A stretch of 64,000 nt of DNA, from positions 18,188,225-18,252,224 of the forward strand of contig OX419344.1 in the NCBI GenBank assembly GCA_948470475.1. Reading direction: 5' to 3'. The translations under genes were made by a program, and so were the position numbers. Shown piece after piece: positions 14,001-24,575 of this stretch. The stretch comes from Galaxea fascicularis (taxonomy: Eukaryota; Cnidaria; Anthozoa; Scleractinia; Euphylliidae). Positions within the stretch are counted from its first letter, which is position 1, and each line of letters opens with the position of its first letter. Below the pieces are notes generated by a model that worked only from the letters and a program-made list of their open reading frames with translations, was not told the DNA's origin and ran no database searches.

Positions 14001-15653
14001 CTGGCGTTTTCGAACGCTTACTGATCGGTTACAACTCGAAAAATGGCTTGTATTCTGGTCTTGGGCGATCATTTTGCTCTAAAGTTTATAAATAATTCGA
14101 ACAATGTTTGTCCTAACCCACCACTAATTCTTCGGGAAATATTAGCGCACACCTGCACATAGCTTTTAGCTTTGGCTAGCTGTCCCTGCTTTGGAAGCTT
14201 ATTATTTTCTCTCCCGGAAAGCACGGCAATGATACTTTAGTCGAAATGTTTTGGGTCGTATGTGAATTTAAAACCCTAACGTGCAAATTCTAGTGCAGGT
14301 GGGACCCTCAAATTTTGTGCATTCAAGGTTTTCTCAAGTTATTTTACATCGGGTTCCCATACAAAAGTACTGTCATTTCTGACTCGCTTGCCTACCCGAA
14401 CAAGATGGCGTTAAAAACCGTCTTATGGTAATGGGGAATTGTGCCAACTTATTCGCATACTAAATTGAAGGATGGCGCATGCCTTGAAAGTCTTGGGAAG
14501 GAGGAAAGGGGGAAGTAGCTTTTGCAACCTATTGTATGTGAAAGTTCTGGAGACCCTGATAAAGATATCCACTCACTCAGGTATGGTGATCGTTATCCAG
14601 TGTCAGTACCCGGAAAACTGCTGGTTGTGGTCTCTCTGCTGGTGGGCGTGGTCATGGATACACTATTTATAGCATCAATGACAGCATCCCTTACTGTGTT
14701 TGTTATGGACGAGGCAGCCAACCCCGAGCGAGGAAGGACGGTTAGTAAGACCTGAAAGAATCAATATAAAAATATGATTTCACAAATTCGTTGCTTTAGT
14801 TATAATTGAAGGTTATTCCTCGAGCGATCGTTTGATATGAGATCGTAAATAGCTATTTCCTATTTCAACAATCGCAAATAGGACAATCAATCTTATTTGT
14901 GGGATTTTAAACATATTAGCATTATCAGCGTTTTAGCATCTTTGTATCAGTTTCCTTTTTTACTCTTTTTGTTCGTTTACTCCTTTTCACAGGGTCCACA
15001 CTGATGTCGGTTTAATAACTGAACCGTTACGCCATATAAATATTTCAATTATTATTATTATTCTTATCATTATCATTATTAATCATCAGCATCATCAACC
15101 CCATCATCATCATTATCATCATCATAAATTTAAAACAAGCAAGAAACAGTACTGACTTTGTTCAACCATTTTGCAAGAAACAACAGAGGACGGTTACACG
15201 TAACAACTGATGTTACATAGCAGCTGACCCAATCAAAACCCTGGAGTTTGGTTACGCAAAGGCACTTGTTAAATAAAGCGAGATCATTCACTGATTTGGC
15301 GCTTATTATACATTCACGTAAAAAAAATAATTGCGATTTTGAAGAGTGTAAGTCTGGGTACGTAGGGTCTGATTGGTGGAGCAACAAAAAGGTATGAACG
15401 TAGACGCTGAACGAAATCTGGCCAAGATTGTGAAAACAAAAACATTAAAATTGTTCTCCATATTTGTTCTCGTTACTGATCTCGTTTAAGACTGATTCAC
15501 ACTTGCGAAATAACGACATAATGGGGAAGATCACGCAAACGAAAAAAGTACCTCAGTCGTGTTGATGTTTCATGTCTCTAGTGTGAACAACACATCATAA
15601 TGACATAGTAGGAGGATAAAACTGATCTTTTCTTTACGTGATTATGACTATGT

Positions 15654-15687
<34 letters not shown>

Positions 15688-18600
15688 CTTAGTCGTTTAT
15701 TTTCTAATACACTAACGTCTCTTTATTGGGCTCAGATTGGAGTCGTCAGCGGTTCTGTGGAACAACCTGTTGCCATGCGCATGAATGGAAGCAAAGGGGT
15801 GACGTGTAAGTTGTATGAAACGACGCAATTGTAGATTAGATTACATTGATAAATGTATGTGTTCCCCGGTCCTGTGCACAGGAGCTTGTTGTATACGTTT
15901 ACTTTAAATACCATCAGCTATATTTTGCTTGGAAATAGCGTTAATAGAGTTTTTTTCGGAAATATAAGCAGGAATAAAGTTTAATGTGTTTAAATGTATA
16001 ACTTGGGGCTTCTGGCCCGGCAAAACTATGATCTACCGTTATACGAGAATTTGGTTTAATAGATAACTAAATCAGATAACTAAATGTAAGTTGGCAACCT
16101 TAAACCTGGCGTTGCGAGCGTTAACCATCTGTCAGAGCGAATTCAAATGCTCCACAACACTAAACCTGCATATTGAAATTTAAGGTGACTTTTGCGAATA
16201 TCTGGTATCTGACATTTGTTGTATCTCATCAATGTGGCTTTTATTTGTTCAGCAGGATTTTATTTATAAGACTGATCATGCCAATGAGTTAGTTTGCATG
16301 CAGTATTTCCAAATTATTGTCTCAGAAATGCTTCCTTTAACTTAAATAAAGAGTCTTCAACATTTCGTTTAACTATTTCACGATCGTGACACGAGCACCC
16401 GTGCAATCCCTGAATTGGAATGCCAACAAAAATCATAAGTCAATCAGCGATCTTGGGCTCATTTTTTGAGACGTTTCAAGAAAGGGGCATTCGAAATAGA
16501 CCGTAGTCAGAATTAAAAACTACCGTCTATCCAAAGCGTTCTTTTTTCGGAATAGTAACAAAAAGGCACCCGATATAAACTCCCAGATTCTGAAACACTG
16601 CAACTTAACGAAATAATTCATTTTTTTTTGTCCAGGCATCCCCTACCCGACAAGAGAGGCTGTACTGCAGGGGCTGAAATCTGGGGCTTTAGATGGCGTG
16701 ATAATGGACGTCTTAACAATGGACTCTTTCGTAAAGGACTTGAGTGATTCCAACTTTGAAGTAGCTAAAATCATACCCAAAAAGTTTCACTATGGAATTA
16801 TTCTTAGTGGAGACCTTAGATACCTCATTAAAGACTTTCGGGAATACGTGAAGTCAATACGAATTGAAAGCTTCTCAAAGCAGCTTAAACATGATATACA
16901 AGATATGAAGGTGAGTCTTTTAATCACCGTTACTCTTCAAGAATGCTGTTTTGTTCATCTGCCCTATCCAGAACTATTAGTCATTACCTGAACCCCTGAC
17001 ATTAGGCCGGGCGCCGACAAACGCTCGCTAAACATCAAACATTATTGAACCACCATTCTGGGTGCATTTGAACACCATGTTGGGTATTGCATGGGGAATT
17101 GTTGGTATTATAGTAGATGTGGGATCATATTTAGTAGAGGGGACTAACTGTTGTTCCATGTTGTTGACCGAGGCTTCAAATATTGGAGACAGCAAATCCC
17201 AACATTTCTAGTTGTGATCGTTGACGAGAAGAAAAGTATTGAACGCGATTCAAAATCGTGAAACGTCTTTTTTCTAATGCTACAATCAGTTCAGCTACAA
17301 TCAGGAACTGAACTGGAGAACGGAGAGCAAGTGTTTCACGCAAATATTTGTTTTCGATAAGAGTCTATTTTTTTCCTCATTGTAGATGTCTGTCCGGGAG
17401 TCATTGCATCGCCAGAGTATGTCCAACGGTGTTGGAACCGTTTGAACAATTTCACAAACACTGTCTCATAACTGCTATCAATGTTGCCCAAAGCTGATCA
17501 TTTACGTCGGCTTCAGTTTTCCAGTTGAGGCTTAACGCGTAGACAAATCATAAGCGTGTTTTTCATAACTTTATGATTTTGGTGGTATGCAATAACGTTA
17601 CCTGTGATAACGCACAATTGTCTAGTTTCCAAACGTTCCTACGAAAGCTTCTGTGACAACTGGCAGCACGAATTTAAATTTGGAATATGGGATTGTTGCA
17701 GCGGTAGCAATAGAGAATGACTTACTTTCTTTTCGCTGTGTTGTTTGTTTGTAGGAAAGCCCACGAGACACCAAACCGACCGTGTCTTCCGAGGTAGAAG
17801 TAATTCCATTCTTTGATCCAAGAAATGTACTTTACCAGCGTACTGTCAAAGTCACGGGGATCGCTCTCGTTGGATCTGTGGTTATTGGCTTGCTGTATCA
17901 TATGAGCCGAGAGCGTTTCAAAGGCAAACAAGGCAAGAAGACGGATTCCGTTTGTGTCTCCTCATTGCTTTTACCAGAATGACAACTGTGTTTTAATTTT
18001 CACCGACCATTAGAAAACTGGTTTTTCCGGGTTAAGAAAAGCAGAGGAAAGTATCAAATAAATGTGAATGTATGGAATGGCATATATTTGAACTGCGGAT
18101 TAATTAAACAATGAAGATGGCTGATCATCACAGTGAGAGATGGTCACTTTTTTTATTTCCACCACTGCTCACTGATAAGCTGCGATCTCACTGACATATT
18201 TATTCTTTAATCCGCAGTTCAAATACTGATATGATTTTCATACATTCGCACTCATTTATTCATCACACACGGGTTATTTCGACCAGTTTCCAGTTGACTT
18301 GTTAGCTCAACCGGTAGAGCACACGCGACCTGAATTACCCAATTTGCCTGTTAATCGTCTGCACCAATTTTATCTAAAGTCTGCAATTTTAAATTCAACA
18401 AAACACAGGTAGAATGTACCCAGAAGCGTGTTTGAAAGCAATTATGAATTTTAACGTAAAATAATCATTTCTCTGTCGCGGGCATGGCGACATATTTTTT
18501 GAAGGATATTTCACCGATGTTAATGAATAAGTAGTGAATTGTAAAGAGAATTGCCATTAATTAAGTTTTCTGTTAAGGAAATTTAATTGCTTTGAAGGTG

Positions 18601-18952
18601 GTTCGAGGAGTCAGTATTAGTCATTATTTTTGATTTTAATGTTATTTCACTGTGACTGATTGCCCTTCTAAGGCAATAACAAATCCGCTATTCTCCAGTC
18701 CACAACGAACTCATGGTCATTTTCTTTCTTTACGCAGGTAAACCAAGAGACGCAAGGCCAAACGTAGCTGCCATTAAAGCGGAGATGAAGCAACTCGTAG
18801 ACGAATTTCATAACAGAATGCAGCGAAGATGTTGTGCTCTTAGGATCAAACATAGAAAAGAACTCCTACAATTGAGAGAGAAGCCAAGTGGTGCTGTAGT
18901 TAAACTCAAATCGTATAGACGAATAGGTTCTATCATAGCGGAAAGCGTATAA
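8081..18952 (+). CDS. PA14-FN3-FN3 receptor with iGluR-like ligand domain and K+-type TVGYGD pore (spliced, 5' end incomplete)
   Basis: Inferred exons: about 8081-8340 and 9479-9651 (PA14-like; PENGTYTFYLACDDNCQFL), 10420-10698 (FN3), 11361-11663 (FN3), 12050-12504 (S1 half of ligand domain plus TM1), 13087-13181 (pore helix), 14581-14740 (filter plus TM), 15736-15805, 16636-16910 (S2 half; LDGVIMD), 17755-17932 (last TM) and 18738-18952 (basic tail). All junctions keep frame. The pore reads TMTTVGYGDRYP, the K+-channel signature, and the following helix has IASMTASLT, like the SYTANLAAF region of glutamate receptors. The order S1-TM1-P-TM2-S2-TM3 is that of ionotropic glutamate receptors; prokaryotic GluR0 and rotifer AvGluR1 are known to combine this order with a K+ filter. 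It is predicted to sit in the plasma membrane with an adhesive ectodomain. No signal peptide exon was found. The last intron needs a GC donor at 17933; without it the frame ends at 17982. The ligand is unknown. Confidence 0.85.
13370..13707. mobile_element. ~338-bp MITE inside the receptor intron
   Basis: The ends GGTTGCCACAG and CTGTGGCAACC are perfect inverted repeats. The interior contains many copies of GTCAGGGAAA-type words and a nested 12-bp inverted repeat (CGAGCTGTCAAC ... GTTGACAGCTCG, 13,542-13,570). Non-coding. Confidence 0.75.
15487..15690. mobile_element. ~204-bp MITE with ~35-bp TIRs inside the receptor intron
   Basis: The left end TAAGACTGATTCACACTTGC and onward matches the reverse complement of the right end (TAAGGCCTGGTTCACACTTG and onward) over about 35 bp with few differences. 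TCGTT on both sides is a possible 5-bp duplication. Confidence 0.75.
18086..18224. mobile_element. 139-bp MITE with 18-bp perfect TIRs
   Basis: ATTTGAACTGCGGATTAA and its exact reverse complement end the element. It lies in the last intron of the receptor-channel gene, or just after its stop if the 17,982 terminus is used. The terminal word recurs at about 7505 and, degenerated, at about 20,640. Confidence 0.8.
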
Positions 18953-19089
18953 CGAGAAACTTGTCGATTTCTTCTTATTATTTTTATTTATTTATTTATT
19001 TTTTGCAAAGATCTTTTCTTTCGTGCGACGCTAGGTGTGTCAATGCATTGACAGTGGTAAGCTGGATTTTTAGTAAGCTTCTCTTGCAG

Positions 19090-19345
19090 GCTGATAACGC
19101 AAATTTAACAAGCCATAAAGTAATATATGCGCCGGTGGAAATAAACACTTACCAATTACTGGAAGAGGTTAAGCCTGATAGCGAGACTTAGCGTGGCCGA
19201 AACCGAAGGCTGAGGCAGATAACAAGGCAAGGCCTTGCATTCATTCATCTGGATCGAATTTTGTGTGCTGGCGTTTGTACTCGATTGGCTTGAGTGCCAT
19301 GCTGACCGTTGTCAGTTGTTACTGTTTTCACTGTAATCCAATAAA
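19090..19345 (+). promoter_or_regulatory. 3' end of receptor gene: polyadenylation signal, possible alternative last exon
   Basis: AATAAA lies at 19,340-19,345, about 390 bp after the stop at 18,952, and would end the transcript. A frame opening after an AG at about 19,089 (TTGCAG) and ending at 19,191 could be an alternative 3' exon of about 33 codons, but I see no strong donor to join to it. Confidence 0.5.
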
Positions 19346-19360
19346 ATAGCTGTTAAATTT

Positions 19361-20384
19361 AACATGAGTCTTGTTTTCTGTGTAGTTAAAACCAATTTCC
19401 ACTTCCATGCTTCCGTCTGGCAAAAAAATTCTTCAAAGAAATACTACATCAACATTTTTCAGCAAAAGAGATATCCTCTGTGGATAATGGCATAAAATTG
19501 TAACTTGCGTTCACCAATTCATGCTATACAACTGCTATTCAACAGCGGTTCCAGAATTAATCAGATCTCCCAACCAAGATCTCCGCCCGCACTTTCTAAT
19601 CATTGGTGACTGTTAGTTTGTAACCTTGCAACCTAAAAGTCGCAGCGCAGTCCAAACATTTCCTGCAGTAAGATATTAAAAAAAAACCCAAAGTAAAAAT
19701 ACTAAAAATGGTGAACTTAGACCCGATTTGGCAAAAAGGTTCTATAAACAAATTTATGAGAATTTTCAGCAAAACAAACACGTTTGTCGCGTATGTAAAA
19801 CTATTCACTGTAACATGACGTCACTTCTGCATGTTTAAAACTTATTAAACACTCATCAGTGACTGGTCCCCTTTTGCCAAAGGCAATGGATCACAATCGA
19901 TCCACCTTTTCTGTAAAACTTCGAAAAAAATATGTCTTACTTTAATCAATATAGTTTTTAGATATCCGTTTCCAAGCCATAAATGCAGTTTAGAATGTTT
20001 AGGGCACATTTTCGAAGTGTCTCTCCGTAGCCAGAATTTTCGAACGGAACGCACGTGCGCAATGGGTGTTGACACTTGGAATAAAAATGGCACCCGCACG
20101 AAAGAAGAAAATGTATCAGTTCCAAAGAAAAATGGTTTTTATTGCCTCCAAATCTTGTGCTAGAGGTTTATACCCATGTGGATTTGAAATATGCTATCCT
20201 AAACACCCAGTCACATATAACCTTAAGTTCACCAAGTAAATAACCGTGGCGGTTTTTATCTCGGAATAATCAGGAATCAAAGCTAATAGAAACGATAGTG
20301 ATAATGGCCGAAAGTAGGCCTACCTGGGCAACCACAGTGTAGTCCATATTTGGTACGCATGTGGGTTTTAAAGTTTGAAGATGT
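19361..20384. other. Intergenic, no gene seen
   Basis: Moderately AT-rich sequence with two minus-strand frames of 70 and 84 aa. Neither has a domain or splice context that I recognise. Confidence 0.4.
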
Positions 20385-20667
20385 CACTTGCAGTTCACGA
20401 TAAGAAAAGCTTTGCAAGTGAAGAGTGCTCATCGCAGTAAATTTTCCAATTTAAGCAACTGGAAAGAAGAAGCCTGAAAAAGTCAGGGCTTCAACGGGAC
20501 TCGAACCCGTGACCTCCGCGATACCGGTGTGATGCTCTACCAACTGAGCTATGAAGCCACACATTGGGAGCGAGGTCAATTATTGAGTTCATATTTTCCC
20601 GCACAGAGAAGTGATGTGAAGTATATATGAAATAATTCATATTTGTACTGCGGTTGTAGATGCAAGT

Positions 20668-20698
<31 letters not shown>

Positions 20699-20745
20699 TT
20701 AAGCAACTGGAAAGAAGTGTGGCTTCATAGCTCAGTTTGCTGGGA
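20385..20745. repeat. tRNA-derived repeat: one full and one partial copy
   Basis: Two copies of a sequence containing TGAAGAGTGNTCATCGCAGT lie at about 20,415-20,475 and 20,660-20,720. The first is followed by a tRNA-like body, and the second breaks off inside the tRNA-like box A at about 20,725-20,745. This arrangement is typical of a dispersed SINE family. Confidence 0.65.
20487..20558 (-). tRNA. tRNA-Thr(GGU)-like sequence, probably a SINE head or pseudo-tRNA
   Basis: On the minus strand the 72-nt stretch has a 7-bp acceptor stem (GGCTTCA / TGAAGCC), a D arm with AGCTCAGTTGGTAGAG, and a T arm with GGGTTCGAGTCCC. By position the anticodon is GGT (20,523-20,525 in reverse). Position 33 is C instead of T and the anticodon stem pairs poorly. 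With its repeat context this argues against a working tRNA gene. Confidence 0.5.
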
Positions 20746-21113
20746 AACCAACCAATTTTATCTAGCTGGCTGGGAAATATCTTGTGTGTCTTGCTGGCAA
20801 AAAGGAACAGATATTTTTTTTCCCAGCAATATTAAAAAACACCTGAAAATGCCTGAATAACATTTAGTTTTATTAACTGGGGTATAATAATACATTTTTC
20901 AGCAAATTGGTCGTTTTGTGCCCCTGTCCACATCCAAATTGAGGCTTTTTTTCTTGATGCGGTAAATCACAGCGGGCCCAGACGTTGTTTGTGATTTACA
21001 TACGTGACAGTATTGCGTTACGTTTTGAGCCATTTAAGAGAATGTATGAAAATGGTTCGAAAATCGCTCTAAATTCAACTTGTAGTAAAGGATTTCAATA
21101 AAAGAAGCTTACC

Positions 21114-21350
21114 TCAGTCTGCGCTTGTGTTATTTTGAAGTCTTTGTGGTAGCTGTGTCGTTCTAAAGCCATTTTGACGATTTAAACTTTTCCAGGTTTG
21201 CTTTGCAGTAAAGAGAAACGAAAGGCTAGCGACCTGGTCGGCCGACGGCGAAGCTCCATAAATTCCACTAAAATGCTCGGAGCTCGCCAAAATTGCCTCA
21301 CGACAGCCGTCGATAATTCTTCTTCGTAGTTGCTTCGCCTCGGATTCCAA
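21114..21350 (-). CDS. 78-aa frame in left arm of long-TIR element (unknown)
   Basis: It starts MESEAKQLRRRIIDG. It is nearly identical to the plus-strand frame at 23,619-23,828 because the two lie in inverted arms. The protein is charged at its start and I do not recognise it. It may be the first exon of a captured host gene: the mirror copy is followed by a good donor (GAG|GTAAGC at about 23,858). Confidence 0.45.
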   Translation of the reverse strand: MESEAKQLRRRIIDGCREAILASSEHFSGIYGASPSADQVASLSFLFTAKQTWKSLNRQNGFRTTQLPQRLQNNTSAD

Positions 21351-21811
21351 GGTTTATCTTATCCGCCCGAAAAACACTCCTTTTCGAGCGCCGGCTGCCC
21401 ATTTCTGCTTCGTCTCGATCCGTAACGAGTTATCTTGGCCACGGATTTCATTTCAAAATCGTTGGCTTAGCGACCGCTCCATCCCGACAAAGTCGCCCTC
21501 AACCGTAGGGAGGCACAGGTCAATTTGCTCTATGCAAATTAAACCGTATCATGATCCCTGGAGAAATTACACAGGAAAAGGCGGGAAACTCACACAAACA
21601 TTCCGCTTACTCATTACTTAGTGGGGGGAAGGGCCTACTTACAGCTGATAGAGCGCTTGTAACGATGGGTTCTTATAGGTCCTCATAGCCTAGAAGTGCA
21701 TTTTCTTCCGATTGACGTAATACTTTGGTCAACTGGAAACGATGGGGTAGGGCGTACTGAAAGACTATTGAACATAAAATCTCCGGAATCAAAATTGTTC
21801 GGAACAGGTCG

Positions 21812-23001
21812 CAAGGACATCTGCAAATGGTTAGACTTTCTAGTATTCTCGGATAAGGACAATAAATCGTAGGTCCCCTCTCATAATTGATTCTGTGGGA
21901 CGTAAAAGAACCCCTGTTCGAAAAGAGTAGTAGTTCCCGGTGTGGTGGTCTATCTGTGACGTGAGTCTTTCCCTTGCGCGACAAGATTGAACAAAAGACT
22001 ATACAAAACCCTTCCCGCAAACCCGCAACACACCAAAAGACTAAGTAATGTTACAAATTTAATAAATTTAAAATACATAGAAGATTATTAAACGCAGAAC
22101 TAACAACTCCTAACTTATAATTTAGATATAAAACTAAGCTAACTTAAAAGATAACACTAAATTAATTAATTACTTAACTCTTATATTTACAATTGGACAG
22201 TTTAGTCCAGTTCTTTGATAGTCCAGTAATTCCTTGTCCTTGATACTCTTCCAAAACAAACAAACCGAAAACAACCTACAACCATCAACCTTCTCACAAT
22301 CTTTCTTCACCTTTGGCGCCCTCCTTCTTTACCTTGCTCTATCTCTTAGCTTTCATCTTTCTTCTTCGTACTTGCTTTTTCCAACACCTTCGCGCTCGCC
22401 GCCGCCGACAAAGGGGTTTTGTCTGTGGGACACAGCTGGCTCCTACCAATGGCTCTTGGCAGTGGTATCTTGAGCGTCGTGGCCTTCGACCTTTCAGTTC
22501 GCAAACTTTCCTTCTTCTTGCTTCTCTCCCACTTTCTTTCCTTCCAACTGACAACTGACTGACTGACCACCTTCACCACGAAACTTACATTTTATACAGA
22601 TGCATACTATTAGCAATTAACACTTTACATACATACGCGGTACCTTACAATCGTATGTTATTTTACACTCTTACGTCCTAAACACGATAACTTTACACTC
22701 CTATGATAACGCTTTACAAAATTTACAAGATATTAATTACAGACTAAGTTACAATACATCTCTAATTACAAACCACACTACAACGCTGAATTAACACTAG
22801 ATAATTAACGCTAGGACGATATGAAATACTGAAACCGAAAAACTAACAAAAAGCTAAATAAAAACATGACAAAAAAGACAAAAACAATGACGAAAAATGT
22901 AAATATTAGAAATTCCGTGACACTATCTCATCCGATGATTAAATACTCGGAGATATATCTGCATAAGCTACTCTAAAATCCGAGGCTAAATAAAGTAATG
23001 T
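21812..23001. other. Spacer of the long-TIR element
   Basis: AT-rich sequence with TTAATTAATTA runs and short GACTGACTGAC and TATGTATGTATG simple repeats. Overlapping frames near 22,313-22,580 occur on both strands and look like compositional artefacts. No transposase motif was seen. Confidence 0.6.
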
Positions 23002-23298
23002 ATGTATGTATGTATGAACGAAACTAGCATGTCTAGTGTGCGAATGTTAGAGCTTGCCAATGCCCTGCATCATCGAGCTTACGAATGCGATGGTGAAGAA
23101 AACAAGATGCCTTTCGCGGAAATGCAGCTAATTGTAGTTGGCGAATTTTTGCAGCTACGGCCTGTTCCGAACAATTTTGATTCCGGAGATTTTATGTTCA
23201 ATAGTCTTTCAGTACGCCCTACCCCATCGTTTCCAGTTGACCAAAGTATTACGTCAATCGGAAGAAAATGCACTTCTAGGCTATGAGGACCTATAAGA
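23002..23298 (+). pseudogene. PIF1-like helicase fragment, frameshifted
   Basis: The frame has PFAEMQLIVVGEFLQLRPVP, the PIF1/RecD-family motif usually written GDFxQLPPV, followed by FDSGDFMF. The expected continuation, ALPHRFQLTKVLRQSEENAL, lies in another frame (about 23,213-23,298), so a frameshift near 23,205 splits it. A second partial copy lies inverted at about 21,680-21,807. Only a small middle part of the ~600-aa or longer family is present: no Walker A and no C-terminal motifs. PIF1 genes are common in Helitrons and in host genomes; here it is a captured fragment. Confidence 0.75.
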
Positions 23299-23618
23299 AC
23301 CCATCGTTACAAGCGCTCTATCAGCTGTAAGTAGGCCCTTCCCCCCACTAAGTAATGAGTAAGCGGAATGTTTGTGTGAGTTTCCCGCCTTTTCCTGTGT
23401 AATTTCTCCAGGGATCATGATACGGTTTAATTTGCATAGAGCAAATTGACCTGTGCCTCCCTACGGTTGAGGGCGACTTTGTCGGGATGGAGCGGTCGCT
23501 AAGCCAACGATTTTGAAATGAAATCCGTGGCCAAGATAACTCGTTACGGATCGAGACGAAGCAGAAATGGGCAGCCGGCGCTCGAAAAGGAGTGTTTTTC
23601 GGGCGGATAAGATAAACC

Positions 23619-23828
23619 TTGGAATCCGAGGCGAAGCAACTACGAAGAAGAATTATCGACGGCTGCCGTGAGGCAATTTTGGCGAGCTCCGAGCATTTTA
23701 GTGGAATTTATGGAGCTTCGCCGTCGGCCGACCAGGTCGCTAGCCTTTCGTTTCTCTTTACTGCAAAGCAAACCTGGAAAAGTTTAAATCGTCAAAATGG
23801 CTTTAGAATGACTCAGCTACCACAATGA
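23619..23828 (+). CDS. 69-aa frame in right arm of long-TIR element (unknown)
   Basis: Mirror copy of the frame at 21,114-21,350. It stays nearly identical for ~65 residues and then ends early at CAATGA because of substitutions. That the copies stay this close fits inverted arms kept alike by gene conversion or by recent origin (inference). Confidence 0.4.
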   Translation: MESEAKQLRRRIIDGCREAILASSEHFSGIYGASPSADQVASLSFLFTAKQTWKSLNRQNGFRMTQLPQ

Positions 23829-24575
23829 CTTCAAAATAACACAAGCGCAGACTGAGGTAAGCTTCTTTTATTGAAATCCTTTACTACAAGTTGAATTTAG
23901 AGAGATTTTCTAACCATTTTCATACATGGCTCAAAACGTAACGCAATACTGTCACGTATGTGAATCACAAACAACGTTAGGGCAGCCTGTGGGTAAATGG
24001 GCATCTTGGCACACGGGGCAGCCATCTTGTCACTCAGAATCAAGCGATCATTCACAGTACCAACAACTTGATATTCATACTCACTGGAAGGCTTAGCCTG
24101 AAAGGGACCCTGAGAATTCTTCTTCTCAGCCTTGTTTTGATAAAAAAAAATTTAACTTTTGGAAGATATTACATGAGACCAGGCATTAAACAAACCATTG
24201 CAGAAAAAAAAAAACCATTGTGACAACGACCGCAGGGCAGGATCGCCAGAAGTCTATAATAGTGTAGATATTCGAAATATGATTGGTTATGATATTTTAA
24301 TGTGGATGATATGTATGAAATAAGTTATATATTTTAATGGCCCAGAATAAGGCACAAACATAAAAAAGAATGCCAAGGTTCTACCACTGTCACAATCACC
24401 ATCATCATTAACATTACCCAAAAGTAATGAGAGCACCATTTCGGGTTAAAACACTGTAGGTTTCAATTGGATTTTTGTCCTCAGTATTGTTGGGCCATTT
24501 TTTACATGAGGAAATCTTCAAAGTTGGATTTTTAGTGACGCGACACGAGGAAAAGTGTCTTTTCTAAACACGTAG

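Larger units (their letters stand above)
20968..23991. mobile_element. 3,024-bp long-TIR element with 7-bp TSD (GGTAAAT)
   Basis: It starts CACAG and ends CTGTG. The outer ~830 bp (20,968 to about 21,807 and about 23,161 to 23,991) are inverted copies with few differences. GGTAAAT flanks it at 20,961-20,967 and 23,992-23,998. The paralogue near 40,400 has the uninterrupted site (CCCATTTACCGCATCAAG), so the boundaries are fixed to the base. The arms carry a PIF1-like helicase fragment and a ~70-aa frame; no transposase is visible, so it is probably non-autonomous. Long arms with captured gene pieces recall Mutator-like foldback elements, but I cannot assign a superfamily. Confidence 0.93.

Noticed and set aside
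20487..20558. Functional tRNA-Thr gene
   Set aside because: Position 33 is C, the anticodon stem mispairs and the body sits in a repeat present in further copies, so a SINE-type origin is more likely.
22313..22580. Four overlapping frames of 71-81 aa
   Set aside because: Pyrimidine-rich on one strand, giving Leu/Ser/Phe-rich and Arg/Lys-rich shadows; no motif.
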